Source of the DNA: Caulobacter sp. BP25
GTDB taxonomy: Bacteria; Pseudomonadota; Alphaproteobacteria; Caulobacterales; Caulobacteraceae
NCBI RefSeq assembly: GCF_002737755.1
Contig: NZ_PEGH01000018.1
Coordinates: forward strand, 434,001 to 498,000
DNA length: 64,000 bases
Reading direction: 5' to 3'
Shown here: piece after piece, positions 52,198 to 61,808 of the stretch
Numbering within the stretch: position 1 is the first letter of the stretch
Layout: each line of letters opens with the position of its first letter
Notes under the pieces: generated by a model
Told to the model about the DNA's origin: nothing
The model's database searches: none
Seen by the model: the letters and a program-made list of their open reading frames with translations, nothing else
Position numbers and translations under genes: made by a program

Positions 52198-53919
52198 TTA
52201 GGCCACCCGCACCGGCAACATCGCCTCGACGCCCTCGGGCGCGAAGATGAGCTCTGGCTTGCCGCCCAGGTCGCCGGCAAGACCGCGCTCCAGGAGACGG
52301 GTCCCGAAGCCGCGATGCAAGGGCGTGCGAACCTCGGGCCCGCCGCGCTCTCGCCATCGAACCAAGGCGTGCTTGTCGTCCTGCGCCGCCCATTCGACGC
52401 TCACCCGTCCGCCCGGCGTCGACAGGGCGCCGTACTTGGCCGCGTTGGTGCCCAACTCGTGGGCCGCCAGGGCCAGGGCCAGAGCCGCGCCGGGCTCGAC
52501 GCGCAAGGAAGGGCCCTTGATTGTGATGCGGTCGGGATCGCGGTCGTCTGTGAAGGGGCGCAAGGCCTCGCGCAGGATGTCGTCGATCACCGCGCCCGCC
52601 CATCGTTCGTTGGTCAGGACGTTGTGCGCTGCCGACATCGCCATCAACCGGTCCACGAACTGTTCGCGCGCGCGAGACGAAACCTCGTCCCCCCGCAGGG
52701 TTTGACGGGCGATCGACTGGATGGAGGACAGGGTGTTCTTCACCCGATGGTTCAGCTCGTTGATCAAGAGCTGCTGCTGGACCTGAGCCGTCTTGATGTC
52801 GGTCAGGTCCATGGCCATGCCCACATAGCCCAGGAACGTCCCGCTGGCGTCGATGCGCGGCTTGGCGTTGACCAGCATCCAGCGCCAGCCTTCGGGATGA
52901 CGGCGGAACCGGGCCTCGAAGCTGTAGGGATCGGGCCCCTTCCGCGCGGCTTCCCGCCGGACCAGGATCTCGGCGACGTCGTCGGGATGGATCAGGCCGA
53001 CCCAGGCATGGCCCATCAAGTTGGCCCGGTCGGCATTGGCCAGCTCGGCGAAGGCGGCGTTGACGAACTCTACTTCGCCCGAGGGCTCGGTCATCCAGAT
53101 CGGCGCCGGCGCGGCGTCGGCCAGGGTGCGGAACAGAGCCTCGCTTTCGCGCAGCTTTTCGGCGGCGGCCTTCTGCTCTGTGATGTCGATGTGGACGCCT
53201 ACCCACTCGCGGATTTCGCCGTTGTCCCCGATCAGTGGAACAGCCCGGACCCGGCAGTCGCGCCAGGCCCCGTCATGGCGCCGCACGCGCTGCTCGCATT
53301 CGAAGGTCCGCTTTTCTGCGACCGCCGCCATCCATCCCCGCACCGACAGATCGACATCGTCGGGATGCACGGCCTTGGCCCAGCCCAGGCCCTCGTACTC
53401 CTCGCGGGACTGACCGGTCAGCGCGGCCCAGGCCGGTTGCTCGCCCGCCATGCGGCCGCTGGCGTTGTTGGTCCACAGCACGCCCTGAACCGCCTCGACC
53501 GCCGCGCGGAAGCGCGCCTCGCTGGCGATCAGGCCACTCCGGGCATCCTCGCGGCGGGAGATGTCACGGATCAGGCCTAGCACTAGCGTCCTGCCGTCGG
53601 GCTCCTCCCAGCGGCTCATGGAGAGCTCGATCGCCACCTTGCCGCCATTCCGGCGGTTCGCGATCAGCTCGCGCCGCGCATCCAGCATGACCGGACGCCC
53701 GTCGGCGGAGAAGAGGCTTGGAGTGTCCTGGTCGGCGTTAGCGGTCGGACGGTCGAGGATCAGCTCGCCCAAAGGACGCTGCAGCACCTCCTCGCGGGCC
53801 CACCCGAACAGGGCTTCGGCCCGGGGGCTCCAGTCGATGACGGCGCCGTCCGCGTCCATCACCACGATCGCGTCCAGGGCTGTCTTCAGGACAGACTGCA
53901 GTTTTTCCAGGTCGGACAC
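52198..53919 (-). CDS. PAS-domain HWE-family sensor histidine kinase
   Basis: A 573-residue soluble sensor with three PAS domains (about residues 10-120, 130-250 and 258-375) and a HWE-type kinase core. The phospho-acceptor is His391 in LINELNHRVKNTLSSI; the ATPase part has ELGTNAAKYGALSTPGG and the WRERGGP motif. No membrane helix is present, so a cytoplasmic stimulus is sensed. No cognate regulator is adjacent. It interrupts the zapA-ssrS-fthC order. Confidence 0.92.
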   Translation of the reverse strand: MSDLEKLQSVLKTALDAIVVMDADGAVIDWSPRAEALFGWAREEVLQRPLGELILDRPTANADQDTPSLFSADGRPVMLDARRELIANRRNGGKVAIELSMSRWEEPDGRTLVLGLIRDISRREDARSGLIASEARFRAAVEAVQGVLWTNNASGRMAGEQPAWAALTGQSREEYEGLGWAKAVHPDDVDLSVRGWMAAVAEKRTFECEQRVRRHDGAWRDCRVRAVPLIGDNGEIREWVGVHIDITEQKAAAEKLRESEALFRTLADAAPAPIWMTEPSGEVEFVNAAFAELANADRANLMGHAWVGLIHPDDVAEILVRREAARKGPDPYSFEARFRRHPEGWRWMLVNAKPRIDASGTFLGYVGMAMDLTDIKTAQVQQQLLINELNHRVKNTLSSIQSIARQTLRGDEVSSRAREQFVDRLMAMSAAHNVLTNERWAGAVIDDILREALRPFTDDRDPDRITIKGPSLRVEPGAALALALAAHELGTNAAKYGALSTPGGRVSVEWAAQDDKHALVRWRERGGPEVRTPLHRGFGTRLLERGLAGDLGGKPELIFAPEGVEAMLPVRVA

Positions 53920-54097
53920 GCGTGTCTCGCAGGGCTTTGGGGCGCGGTTCGAACGCTTGGCGACTCAACAAAGGACGTCGCTTAGATGTGCAGCACACAA
54001 CTCAACCGTTCCAAACGCAACTGCGAAGGCCAACGGCTCGCGTCACGGTCCCGCTGGCTTTCCAGGCTCCGAGCGCCTATCTATGTCATCGGCGGGT

Positions 54098-54263
54098 CTT
54101 GCTGTGGCTCTCGTCGAAGATTTCTATTCCCAGGGACCTTAATCTCTCTATCGGGACCTGTTCCCTCCCGTGGCCGTGGCTGCGGGAACACGGGGCCCAC
54201 CTGTAACTAACAGGTTCGAGTGGATTGAAACGTCTTCACGGTTCTTCGCGGCGCCGCCACCTT
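54098..54263 (+). ncRNA. ssrS: 6S RNA
   Basis: Located just upstream of fthC, as in most proteobacteria. A closing helix is visible (GTGGC at 54104 with GCCAC at 54256, and GAAGA near 54116 with TCTTC near 54233). The large central region contains GTTCCC/GGGAAC arms, and the 3' end GGCGCCGCCACC followed by TTTT matches alphaproteobacterial 6S RNA. It binds sigma-70 polymerase holoenzyme in stationary phase. Ends are estimated by eye to within about ten bases. Confidence 0.8.
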
Positions 54264-54276
54264 TTCCTTAGAAGCT

Positions 54277-54382
54277 GTTATCCCGGCCAAGCGTCAAACG
54301 GATGCGCCCAGCCGGGACCATCAGAAGCGCCGGCGCTCGCCGCGTTCCCGGCTCGGCGTGCTTCGCACTTGGCCGGGATGAC
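54277..54382. repeat. Paired inverted intergenic repeat, family A copy 3
   Basis: About 106 bases. GTTATCCCGGCCAAGCG at the left and GCACTTGGCCGGGATGAC at the right, with inner AGCCGGGACC and GTTCCCGGCTC arms. It is slightly longer than copies 1 and 2. It lies between ssrS and fthC. Confidence 0.83.
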
Positions 54383-54395
54383 AGTATTAAGCGGC

Positions 54396-54995
54396 ATGAC
54401 CATCGCCGACCCCGTCGCGGCCAAGACGGCCCTGCGCGTCTTCCTGCGCAACCAGCGCAAGCAACTGGCGCGTGAGCATCCCCAGGCCGACTGGATGATC
54501 GCCGAGGTCGCCCGCGAGCCTCTCGCCGCCCAGTTCCCAGAGCCCGCCGGCAAGGTCGCGGCGCTGTATCACGGGCTGGGCTCGGAGCTGTCGCCGCTGA
54601 TCCTGGCCGACCACCTGCACGAGGCGGGCTGGACCCTGGCCCTGCCGGCCGTCGTGGACGCCGACGCCCATCGGATGGTGTTCCGCGCCTGGACGCCGGG
54701 CGAGCCCCTCGTCCACGACAAGATCGGCCTGCGCGCGCCCAGCGCCCGACATCGGGTGCTGGAGCCCGATCTGGTGATCACGCCGCTGCTGGCCTTCCAG
54801 CGCGACGGCGTGCGGCTGGGGCAGGGCGGCGGCTACTATGATCGGGCGCTGGCGGCTCTGCGGGCGACAAAGCCGACCTTCGTGCTGGGCGTCGCCTATA
54901 GCGGTCAGCAGGCGGAGAATTTGCCGCACGAGGCGCACGACCAAAGGTTGGACGCTATTCTCACAGAAAAAGAGTATATCGCCGTCAAAGCCTGA
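54396..54995 (+). CDS. fthC: 5-formyltetrahydrofolate cyclo-ligase
   Basis: A 199-residue enzyme. FLRNQRKQLAREH in the first helix, ALPAVVDADAHRMVFRAW and the phosphate-binding loop VRLGQGGGYYDRALAALRAT are family motifs (the last matches the GxGGGYYDR signature). It converts 5-formyl-THF to 5,10-methenyl-THF using ATP. Its position behind 6S RNA is the standard arrangement. The ATG at 54396 is preferred to one at 54378 inside the repeat. Confidence 0.95.
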   Translation: MTIADPVAAKTALRVFLRNQRKQLAREHPQADWMIAEVAREPLAAQFPEPAGKVAALYHGLGSELSPLILADHLHEAGWTLALPAVVDADAHRMVFRAWTPGEPLVHDKIGLRAPSARHRVLEPDLVITPLLAFQRDGVRLGQGGGYYDRALAALRATKPTFVLGVAYSGQQAENLPHEAHDQRLDAILTEKEYIAVKA

Positions 54996-55036
54996 GCCGC
55001 TGACGGCTCGATCCATATTGTTTCTTGGGACTCTCG

Positions 55037-55858
55037 ATGCGTTTCGCCTTTTTCGGCGATGTCGTCGGCAAGTCGGGCCGGGATGGCCTGGCCGACCATC
55101 TGCCCGACCTTCGCCGCCGGCTCTCCTTGGAGTTCGTGATCATCAACGCCGAGAACGCGGCCGCGGGCTTTGGCATTACCGAGAACACCGCGCGCGAGCT
55201 GTTCGAGGCCGGCGCCGACTGCCTGACCCTGGGCAACCACAGCTGGGACCAGCGCGAGGCCCTGACCTATATCGTGCGCGAGCCGCGCCTGATCCGCCCT
55301 GCCAACTATCCGATCCTGTCGGACGCGCCGGGACGCGGCAGCCATCTGTTCCAGACGGACTCGGGCAAGACGATCTATGTCGTGAATCTGCTCGGCCGGG
55401 TGCACATGGACGCCATGGACGACCCGTTCGCCGCGATCGACCGCGAGCTGGACAAGGCCCCGCTGGCCCAAGTGGCCGACGCGGTGGTGGTCGACATGCA
55501 CTGCGAGGCGACCTCGGAAAAGATGGCGATGGGGCACTATTGCGACGGCCGCGCCTCGCTGGTGGTGGGCACCCACACCCACGTGCCGACCGCCGACTGC
55601 CAGGTGCTGCCCGGCGGCACCGCTTACCAGACCGACGCGGGCGCCTGCGCCGACTACGACAGCGTGATCGGCAACCAGAAGGAAGAGCCCCTGCGGCGCT
55701 TCACCACCAAGATCAGCGGCGGCCGCTACCAGCCGGCCAGCGGCCCGGCCACGGTCTGCGGCGTCTTCGTCGAGACCGACGACCGCACGGGCCTGGCCGT
55801 GCGCGTGGAGCCGATCCGGGTGGGCGGGCGGCTGAGCCCGCACATCCCGCAGCTTTAG
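55037..55858 (+). CDS. ymdB: YmdB-family metallophosphoesterase (TIGR00282)
   Basis: A 273-residue phosphoesterase: MRFAFFGDVVGKSGRDGLAD, then FVIINAENAAAGFGITEN, TLGNHSWDQREAL and VVGTHTHVPTADCQVLPGG. All binuclear metal ligands (Asp, Asn and His) look present. YmdB proteins act as phosphodiesterases (cyclic nucleotides or RNA-related) with effects on developmental choices in Bacillus. The ATG at 55037 follows TTGGGA by six bases. Confidence 0.9.
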   Translation: MRFAFFGDVVGKSGRDGLADHLPDLRRRLSLEFVIINAENAAAGFGITENTARELFEAGADCLTLGNHSWDQREALTYIVREPRLIRPANYPILSDAPGRGSHLFQTDSGKTIYVVNLLGRVHMDAMDDPFAAIDRELDKAPLAQVADAVVVDMHCEATSEKMAMGHYCDGRASLVVGTHTHVPTADCQVLPGGTAYQTDAGACADYDSVIGNQKEEPLRRFTTKISGGRYQPASGPATVCGVFVETDDRTGLAVRVEPIRVGGRLSPHIPQL

Positions 55859-55929
55859 CGCCCAGGCTCAGCTTGCGGCTGTCACGATAGCGGTCTCAGA
55901 TACGGCTCCCCCTCTAGAGGAGCTCCCCC

Positions 55930-56343
55930 ATGACCGACGCCATCTACACCGCCCACGCTCACGCTGTCGGCGGCCGCAACGGTACGGCCAAGTCCGACGA
56001 CGGCCATCTGGACGTCAAGCTCGCCTATCCGAAGTCGATGGGGGGCGACGGGAACGGGACCAATCCCGAGCAGCTGTTCGCGGCCGGCTACAGCGCCTGC
56101 TTCCTGGGCGCGCTGGGCCTTGTGGCCCGCAACCAGGGCGTCAAGCTGGGCGAGCACAGCCTGGACGCCGAGGTTGATCTGATCAAGGACGAGACCAGCT
56201 TCCACGTCGGCGTGCGTCTGAAGCTGACGGCCCCGGAGTTGGATCGCGACACCGCCGAAAAGCTGCTCGCCGCCGCCCACGCGGTCTGCCCCTATTCGAA
56301 GGCCACGCGCGGCAACGTCGAGGTGGCGCTGGAGGTCGCCTGA
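55930..56343 (+). CDS. ohr: Organic hydroperoxide resistance protein
   Basis: A 137-residue peroxidase of the Ohr/OsmC group. The two catalytic cysteines are in FAAGYSACFLGAL and AAHAVCPYSKATRGN, and the arginine-like region follows the KLTAPELD strand. It reduces organic peroxides using lipoylated proteins. No ohrR gene is adjacent. GAGGAGCTCC just upstream contains the ribosome site, and a terminator follows the gene. Confidence 0.94.
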   Translation: MTDAIYTAHAHAVGGRNGTAKSDDGHLDVKLAYPKSMGGDGNGTNPEQLFAAGYSACFLGALGLVARNQGVKLGEHSLDAEVDLIKDETSFHVGVRLKLTAPELDRDTAEKLLAAAHAVCPYSKATRGNVEVALEVA

Positions 56344-56403
56344 TCCACGGCGCGGCGCGCACGGCCAGCCCGCCGGGGGTGACAAAACCCGCCTCCGGGG
56401 GCT

Positions 56404-56427
56404 AGAAGCGCGCCCACGCTTCTTTTT
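56404..56427 (+). terminator. Terminator after ohr
   Basis: GAAGCG pairs with CGCTTC, loop CGCCCA, followed by five T residues. It lies about 60 bases after the ohr stop and 25 bases before yebC. Confidence 0.75.
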
Positions 56428-56451
56428 CAGACCAGAGACAGAGCCTCTTCA

Positions 56452-57207
56452 ATGGCCGGCCACTCGAAATTCAAGAACATCATGCACCGCAAGGGCCGCG
56501 CCGACGCCGCGCGGTCCAAGCTGTTCTCCAAGCTGTCGCGTGAAATCACCGTGGCGGCCAAGACGGGCCTGCCCGACCCGGCCATGAACCCGCGCCTGCG
56601 CCTGGCCGTGAACAACGCCAAGGCCGAGAGCCTGCCCAAGGACGTCATCGACCGCGCGATCAAGAAGTCGCAGATGGGCGACGCGGCCGACTACTCGGAA
56701 ATCCGCTACGAAGGCGTGGCCGCCGGCGGCGTTGGGATCATCGTCGAGGTGCTGACCGACAACAAGAACCGCGCCGCCGCCAATGTCCGCTCCTACTTCA
56801 CCAAGATGGGCGGCAACATGGGGGCCACCGGCTCGGTGACCTTCAACTTCGACCGCGTCGGCCAGATCAGCTATCCGGCCAAGGCCGCGTCGGAAGACGA
56901 CATGATGGAAGCCGCCATCGAGGCCGGCGCCGACGACGTCACCTCCGACATGGACGAAGAGGGCGAGGGCCACACGGTCTACACCGCCTTCGAAAGCCTG
57001 AACGAGGTGGCCGCGGCCCTGGAAGCCAAGTTCGGCGCGGCCGCCAACACCAAGATCGCCTGGCGCCCGAAGATGCAGGTGCCGGTCACGGGCGACAGCG
57101 TCGCCACCCTGATGAAGCTGCTCGACATGCTGGACGAGGACGACGACGTCCAGGCCGTCTACTCGAACGAAGACATCAGCGACGAAGACCTGGCCAAGCT
57201 GGGCTGA
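56452..57207 (+). CDS. YebC/PmpR family transcriptional regulator
   Basis: A 251-residue protein with the family opening [19 protein letters not shown], then [20 protein letters not shown] and [20 protein letters not shown]. YebC proteins regulate transcription or ease ribosome stalling at proline motifs in some species. The gene precedes the nucleoside hydrolase and is often upstream of ruvC in bacteria, consistent with ruvCAB 1.5 kb downstream here. Confidence 0.95.
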   Translation: MAGHSKFKNIMHRKGRADAARSKLFSKLSREITVAAKTGLPDPAMNPRLRLAVNNAKAESLPKDVIDRAIKKSQMGDAADYSEIRYEGVAAGGVGIIVEVLTDNKNRAAANVRSYFTKMGGNMGATGSVTFNFDRVGQISYPAKAASEDDMMEAAIEAGADDVTSDMDEEGEGHTVYTAFESLNEVAAALEAKFGAAANTKIAWRPKMQVPVTGDSVATLMKLLDMLDEDDDVQAVYSNEDISDEDLAKLG

Positions 57208-57255
57208 TTTTCACGCGCCTTCTCCCCGTCGTGTCCCGCAGCTAGAGTGCCTCCC

Positions 57256-58188
57256 ATGGTCTTGCGGGTTCACATCGACACCGATTGCGGCGTTGACGAC
57301 GCGCTGGCGTTGGCCCTGCTGGCGCGCGCCCGGCAGGCGGTCGAGGTGGTCTCGGTGTCGGCGGTGTTTGGCAACACCTATGTAGACCAGGCGGCCGCCA
57401 ATGCGCGGGGCGTGCTGCGCCTGGCCGGCTGCGGGGCCGAGGTCTATATCGGCGCCGGTTCGGGCCTGGCCAAGCGCCGGGTCGAGCGGATGCGCCCCGC
57501 CCACGGCGTCGACGGCCTGAACGGGGCGGGCTTCTCCCAGCGCTGGAAGCTGCCGGAGCTGGATCGCGGCCATTCGGCCAACTTCCTGGCCTTCGCCGCG
57601 CGCCGCAAAATCGTTGGCCTGTTCCTGGGGCCGCTGACCAACCTCGCCAAGGGTCTGCTGGAGGATCCGGCCGCCTTCCGCGACTGGCGCCCCACGATCA
57701 CGGCCGGCGCCTTCGCGGTCGAGGGCAAGGCGGCGGGCGGCGCCGACTTCAACAGCTGGAGCGATCCGGAGGCTCTTCAGCGGACGCTGGACTCGGGGGT
57801 CATGCCGCGCCTCGTGCCGCTGGACGTCAGCCGTCTGGTCACGGTGACCGCCGCCGACCTCTCGCGCGGCGCCGACTGCTGCGGCTCGCCGCTGTCGGCG
57901 CGGCTGACCAAGGCGGCGGGGGGCTATATCGCCTTCCACCAAAGCGTCTGGGGCGGTGAGGGCTGCCGCCCGCACGACGCCGTTGCGGCCGCCAGCCTGA
58001 TCGCGCCCGAGCTCTTCACCTTCGAGCCCGCGCGGTTGCGGGTGGCCGTCGAAGGACCACGCCTGGGCCGCGTGGAGTGTATCGACGGGACGCCCAACGC
58101 CGAGGTCTGCACGGGTCTTGATGTCGACGCCGTCAAGCGCCTGGTCGTCGGGGGACTGTTTGGAATGGGCGCGGTGGAGGCGGCTTAG
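57256..58188 (+). CDS. Nucleoside hydrolase
   Basis: A 310-residue protein with the calcium-binding N-terminal motif HIDTDCGVDDALALALLARA, then SVSAVFGNTYVDQAAANAR and FLGPLTNLAKGLLED. It probably cleaves ribonucleosides to base and ribose, either for salvage or for ribose release. The ATG at 57256 is chosen over an in-frame GTG at 57247. Its last four bases overlap the converging GFA gene. Confidence 0.9.
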   Translation: MVLRVHIDTDCGVDDALALALLARARQAVEVVSVSAVFGNTYVDQAAANARGVLRLAGCGAEVYIGAGSGLAKRRVERMRPAHGVDGLNGAGFSQRWKLPELDRGHSANFLAFAARRKIVGLFLGPLTNLAKGLLEDPAAFRDWRPTITAGAFAVEGKAAGGADFNSWSDPEALQRTLDSGVMPRLVPLDVSRLVTVTAADLSRGADCCGSPLSARLTKAAGGYIAFHQSVWGGEGCRPHDAVAAASLIAPELFTFEPARLRVAVEGPRLGRVECIDGTPNAEVCTGLDVDAVKRLVVGGLFGMGAVEAA

Positions 58189-58589
58189 GCCGGCGGGTTT
58201 TGCTCGAACTGCATCGCGCCGTCGTGCGGCCGGTGCCAGGACGGCGCGCTGGCCATCCACATGTCGGCCTGGACCTTGAAGTCCGAGGCGTCGTCCAGAC
58301 CGCCGACCTTAACCGCCACCATGCCTCGGTTCTTGTCGGGTCGTGAGAAGACCTGGACGCCGCAGGTCCCGCAGAAATAGCTGCCGCCGCTGGTCTCGCG
58401 CGCCTTGAAGACGCGCGGCTCGCCTTGCGTGACCGTCAGGGCGTTCGCGGGAAACACCATGGTCAGGTTCGGCGAGCCGCCCGCCACGTACTGGCAGTCG
58501 CGGCAGTGGCAGGCGACGTGGAACATCGGCGCGGCCGAAAGTTCGTAGCGAATTTCGCCGCAGCGGCAGCCACCGATTCGCAAGGTCAT
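58185..58589 (-). CDS. GFA/CENP-V domain protein
   Basis: A 134-residue zinc protein. Cysteine pairs in IGGCRCGEIRY, HVACHCRDCQYVAGG and YFCGTCGVQVFSRPD are the GFA-fold zinc ligands. The family includes glutathione-dependent formaldehyde-activating enzymes, but most members have other, unknown roles. The ATG at 58589 is chosen. It overlaps the nucleoside hydrolase by four bases and faces the ruvC promoter region. Confidence 0.88.
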   Translation of the reverse strand: MTLRIGGCRCGEIRYELSAAPMFHVACHCRDCQYVAGGSPNLTMVFPANALTVTQGEPRVFKARETSGGSYFCGTCGVQVFSRPDKNRGMVAVKVGGLDDASDFKVQADMWMASAPSWHRPHDGAMQFEQNPPA

Positions 58590-58756
58590 GGTCACCTCCC
58601 TCGATCGGGAGAGGTGAAGTTGATCCTGGATCGGAGGCAAGCCCCCCGGCGCTGAAGCTCATACGCCCGCCCGCCCAGGGGGCGTCGGCGTTTACGACTC
58701 GTTAGGCAAGAGGGGGCTTTTCCTCGGGGGCGGAAGCGAGGAAAGTGCGAGAACAC

Positions 58757-59266
58757 ATGATGAACGCGAATCGCACGCCTATCCGAATTCTTGGCCTCGA
58801 TCCGGGCCTGCGCCGCACCGGCTGGGGCGTGCTGACCATCGACGGCGCGCGCATGAGCCACGTGGCCCACGGCGTGATCGTCCCCGACGAGAAGGCCGAC
58901 TTCGCCCAGCGCCTGCTGCACCTGTTTGAAGGTATCTGCGCGGTGATCGAGCAACACCGTCCCGACGAGGCGGCGGTCGAGGAGGTGTTCCTGAACACCA
59001 ACGCCCAGTCGACGCTGAAGCTGGGCCACGCCCGCGCAGCCGCCCTGATCGCGCCCGCTCGCGCGGGGCTGCCGGTCGCGGAATATTCCACGCGCCTGGT
59101 CAAGAAGGCGGTGGTCGGCACCGGCGCGGCTGACAAGGCCCAGATCGGCTTCATGATCGCGCGTCTTCTGCCGACCGCCGGCAAGACCACGGCCGACTGC
59201 GCCGACGCTCTCGCCGTCGCCATCACCCACGCCAACCTGCGCGTCGCCAATCGGAGAGTGGCATGA
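58757..59266 (+). CDS. ruvC: Holliday junction resolvase RuvC
   Basis: About 169 residues. [16 protein letters not shown] supplies the first catalytic Asp; [19 protein letters not shown] the glutamate; and [14 protein letters not shown] the last aspartates. It resolves Holliday junctions in partnership with RuvAB. ATGs at 58757 and 58760 are both possible. It overlaps ruvA by four bases (ATGA), the start of the ruvC-ruvA-ruvB operon. Confidence 0.96.
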   Translation: MMNANRTPIRILGLDPGLRRTGWGVLTIDGARMSHVAHGVIVPDEKADFAQRLLHLFEGICAVIEQHRPDEAAVEEVFLNTNAQSTLKLGHARAAALIAPARAGLPVAEYSTRLVKKAVVGTGAADKAQIGFMIARLLPTAGKTTADCADALAVAITHANLRVANRRVA

Positions 59267-59883
59267 TTGGTCGCCTGCGCGGCGCCGTCGCCGAGGTCGG
59301 CGAGGAAGAGGCTCTGATCGACGTGATGGGCGTCGGCTATGTGGTCCGCTGCGGCCATCGCACCCTCCAGCGCCTGCCGGCCCTGGGCGATGAGACCCTG
59401 CTGCATATCGAGAGCCAGTGGAGCGAGAGCGCGGGCTTGCGGCTCTATGGCTTCGCCACGCGCGAGGACCGCAAGGCCTTCGTGCTGCTGCAGGCGATCC
59501 AGGGCGTGGGGCCCAAGGCCGCCATGGCGGTGCTGGACGTGCTGTCGCCCGCCGAGTTGGCCAGCGCCGTCGCCCGCGAGGACAAGGCCGCGGTCGGCCG
59601 CGCCAACGGGGTGGGTCCCAAGCTGGCCCTGCGCATCGTCACCGAGCTGAAGGACAAGCCGATCACCGACGGACCGGTGCTGATGAGCACGCCGTCCTCC
59701 GGCGCCGCGCCGTCCGCGCCCGCCAAGCCCGCCCCGACCGGCGACGCCGTGGCCGCCCTGATGGGCCTGGGCGTGGCCGAGGTGAACGCCCGCCGCGTCG
59801 TCGAGGCCGCCGCCGATCGCCTGGGCGAGGAAGCGACCGTTCAGGCGCTGATCAAGGCTGGCCTGCAGGAGCTTGGCCGATGA
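59263..59883 (+). CDS. ruvA: Holliday junction branch migration protein RuvA
   Basis: A 206-residue protein: OB-fold ([20 protein letters not shown]), tandem HhH region ([20 protein letters not shown], then [19 protein letters not shown]) and the C-terminal domain III that contacts RuvB. A tetramer binds the junction and loads the RuvB hexamers. The linker [16 protein letters not shown] before domain III is Ala/Pro-rich. Coupled to ruvC by ATGA. Confidence 0.96.
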   Translation: MIGRLRGAVAEVGEEEALIDVMGVGYVVRCGHRTLQRLPALGDETLLHIESQWSESAGLRLYGFATREDRKAFVLLQAIQGVGPKAAMAVLDVLSPAELASAVAREDKAAVGRANGVGPKLALRIVTELKDKPITDGPVLMSTPSSGAAPSAPAKPAPTGDAVAALMGLGVAEVNARRVVEAAADRLGEEATVQALIKAGLQELGR

Positions 59884-59911
59884 GCGCGAAGCGCCAAGTC
59901 GGGAGAGAAGC

Positions 59912-60952
59912 GTGACCCGCGTCATCTCCGGCGAACCCCAGCACGGCGATCTTGCGCCCACCGACCGCGCCATGCGTCCCCAGACCCTGGCCGAGTTCGT
60001 TGGCCAGGAGCAGGCCAAAGGCAATCTCCGCGTCTTCATCGAGGCCGCCAAGGGCCGGGGCGAGGCCCTGGACCACGTGCTGCTGTTCGGCCCGCCGGGG
60101 CTGGGCAAGACCACCCTGGCCCAGATCGTCGCCCGCGAGCTGGGGGTCAACTTCCGCGCCACCTCGGGTCCGGTGCTGAACAAGCCGGGCGACCTGGCGG
60201 CGATCCTGACCAATCTGGAAGCCAACGACGTCCTGTTCATCGACGAGATTCACCGCCTGTCCTCGAACGTCGAGGAGATCCTCTATCCGGCCATGGAAGA
60301 CCATGTCCTCGACCTCGTGATCGGGGAGGGGCCTTCCGCCCGCTCGGTCCGCATTGATCTCGCGCCCTTCACCCTGGTGGCCGCGACGACGCGGGCGGGG
60401 ATGCTGGCGACGCCCCTGCGCGACCGCTTCGGCATCCCGATCCGCCTGGAGTTCTACACCCCGGCCGAGCTGCGCCATGTGCTGCAGCATGCCGCCCGCA
60501 AGATGGGCGCGCCGCTGTCGGACGATGGCGCCGACGAGATCGCCAAGCGGGCCCGGGGTACGCCGCGCGTCGCCGGCCGCTTGCTGCGTCGCGTCCGCGA
60601 CTTCGCCACCGCCGACGGCGCGAGCATCATCGACCGCAAGGCTGCGGGCCTGGCCCTGGCCCGGCTGGAGGTCGACGAGGTGGGGCTCGACAGCCTGGAC
60701 CGCCGCTACCTGCGGGCTATGATCGAGCACTATGGCGGCGGCCCGGTGGGCGTGGAGACCATCGCCTACGCCATCGCCGAGGCCCGCGACGCGGTCGAGG
60801 ACGTGATCGAGCCCTATCTGATGCAGCAAGGCTTCATCCAGCGCACCCCGCGTGGCCGCATGGCCTGCGGCAAGGCCTATCTGCACTTGGGCCTGACCCC
60901 GCCCGCCGCTCCGCCAGGCCCAGCGCAGGGGGCGTTGTTTGATGAAGGCTAG
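59912..60952 (+). CDS. ruvB: Holliday junction DNA helicase RuvB
   Basis: A 346-residue AAA+ motor. Walker [21 protein letters not shown], Walker [13 protein letters not shown], sensor 1 [10 protein letters not shown], the arginine finger region [14 protein letters not shown] and the C-terminal winged helix ([20 protein letters not shown]) are present. It drives branch migration as hexamers on RuvA. The GTG at 59912 follows GGGAGA by five bases. Its last 11 bases overlap the next gene. Confidence 0.96.
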   Translation: MTRVISGEPQHGDLAPTDRAMRPQTLAEFVGQEQAKGNLRVFIEAAKGRGEALDHVLLFGPPGLGKTTLAQIVARELGVNFRATSGPVLNKPGDLAAILTNLEANDVLFIDEIHRLSSNVEEILYPAMEDHVLDLVIGEGPSARSVRIDLAPFTLVAATTRAGMLATPLRDRFGIPIRLEFYTPAELRHVLQHAARKMGAPLSDDGADEIAKRARGTPRVAGRLLRRVRDFATADGASIIDRKAAGLALARLEVDEVGLDSLDRRYLRAMIEHYGGGPVGVETIAYAIAEARDAVEDVIEPYLMQQGFIQRTPRGRMACGKAYLHLGLTPPAAPPGPAQGALFDEG

Positions 60953-61808
60953 CAGCGTGCTCGTGATCCGCCTGTTGACCGCCGGTCTAGCCGCCGCCTG
61001 CCTCGCCGTCTCCCTCGCGGCGATCAGTGCGGCCGGCGCGCCGCGCAATGCTCTGATCGTACAGGCCCTCGCCGCCGTGCTCGCCCTAGGTCTGGCGCTG
61101 CTTTTGGGGCGGTTCTGGCGCCGAGCCCGTTGGCGGCTCTGGGTGTTGATGGCCGCCTGCGGCCTGGCCCTGGTCCTGACGCTAATGAACGGCGTCTCGC
61201 TGGAGGGGGCTAGGCGTTGGGTGGCGCTGGGGCCGATCCAACTCCACACGGCGTTCATGGTCCTGCCGTTCGCGGCCTGTGCTTTAGCCAAAGGCTTTGG
61301 CGACCGTCGCGTGGCGCCGATCGCGGCCTTGCTGGCTTTCCTGCTGCTGTATCAACAAGACGCGGCCTCGTCGCTGGCCTGGGCTCTGGCGCTCGCGGTG
61401 GCGGCGCTGGTCGAGCGCCCGCGTCAGGCGATACCCTGGGCGTGCGTGGCCATCGCCGGTCTCCTGGCCTACGGAGCCTGGGTCGAGCCCGACACCTTGC
61501 CCGCCGTGCCTTACGTCGAGGGACTGCTGGACCACACGTTCGCCGCCAATCCGGTGCTGGGCGTGCTGGCCGGCATTTTGATGATCAGTCTGCCCGCGCC
61601 GTTCCTCCTAGTCGCCCGCACGCAGCCAGAGCGTCGCGCCGAAGCCCTGGCTCTGGCCGCTTTATGGGTTGGCTGGATCGCCGGGAACCTGTTTGGAAAC
61701 TACCCAGCGCCTGTTCTAGGGTACGGCGCAGCGCCGATCCTGGCCTGGGGCCTGTCCCTGGGTCTGGTGTTTGGCGATCCCGTCAACCAGGACCCGCCTG
61801 CGCCATGA
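60942..61808 (+). CDS. Divergent FtsW/RodA (SEDS)-like membrane protein
   Basis: A 288-residue protein with about eight membrane helices. [13 protein letters not shown] resembles the (N)GARRWI(x)LG SEDS motif, [11 protein letters not shown] the QPDxGT helix, and [20 protein letters not shown] the PFISYGGSSL motif. It is 70-100 residues shorter than functional FtsW/RodA and lacks the usual catalytic-aspartate loop as far as I can see. It is translationally linked to ruvB (11-base overlap) and to ybgC (ATGA). Confidence 0.6.
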   Translation: MKASSVLVIRLLTAGLAAACLAVSLAAISAAGAPRNALIVQALAAVLALGLALLLGRFWRRARWRLWVLMAACGLALVLTLMNGVSLEGARRWVALGPIQLHTAFMVLPFAACALAKGFGDRRVAPIAALLAFLLLYQQDAASSLAWALALAVAALVERPRQAIPWACVAIAGLLAYGAWVEPDTLPAVPYVEGLLDHTFAANPVLGVLAGILMISLPAPFLLVARTQPERRAEALALAALWVGWIAGNLFGNYPAPVLGYGAAPILAWGLSLGLVFGDPVNQDPPAP

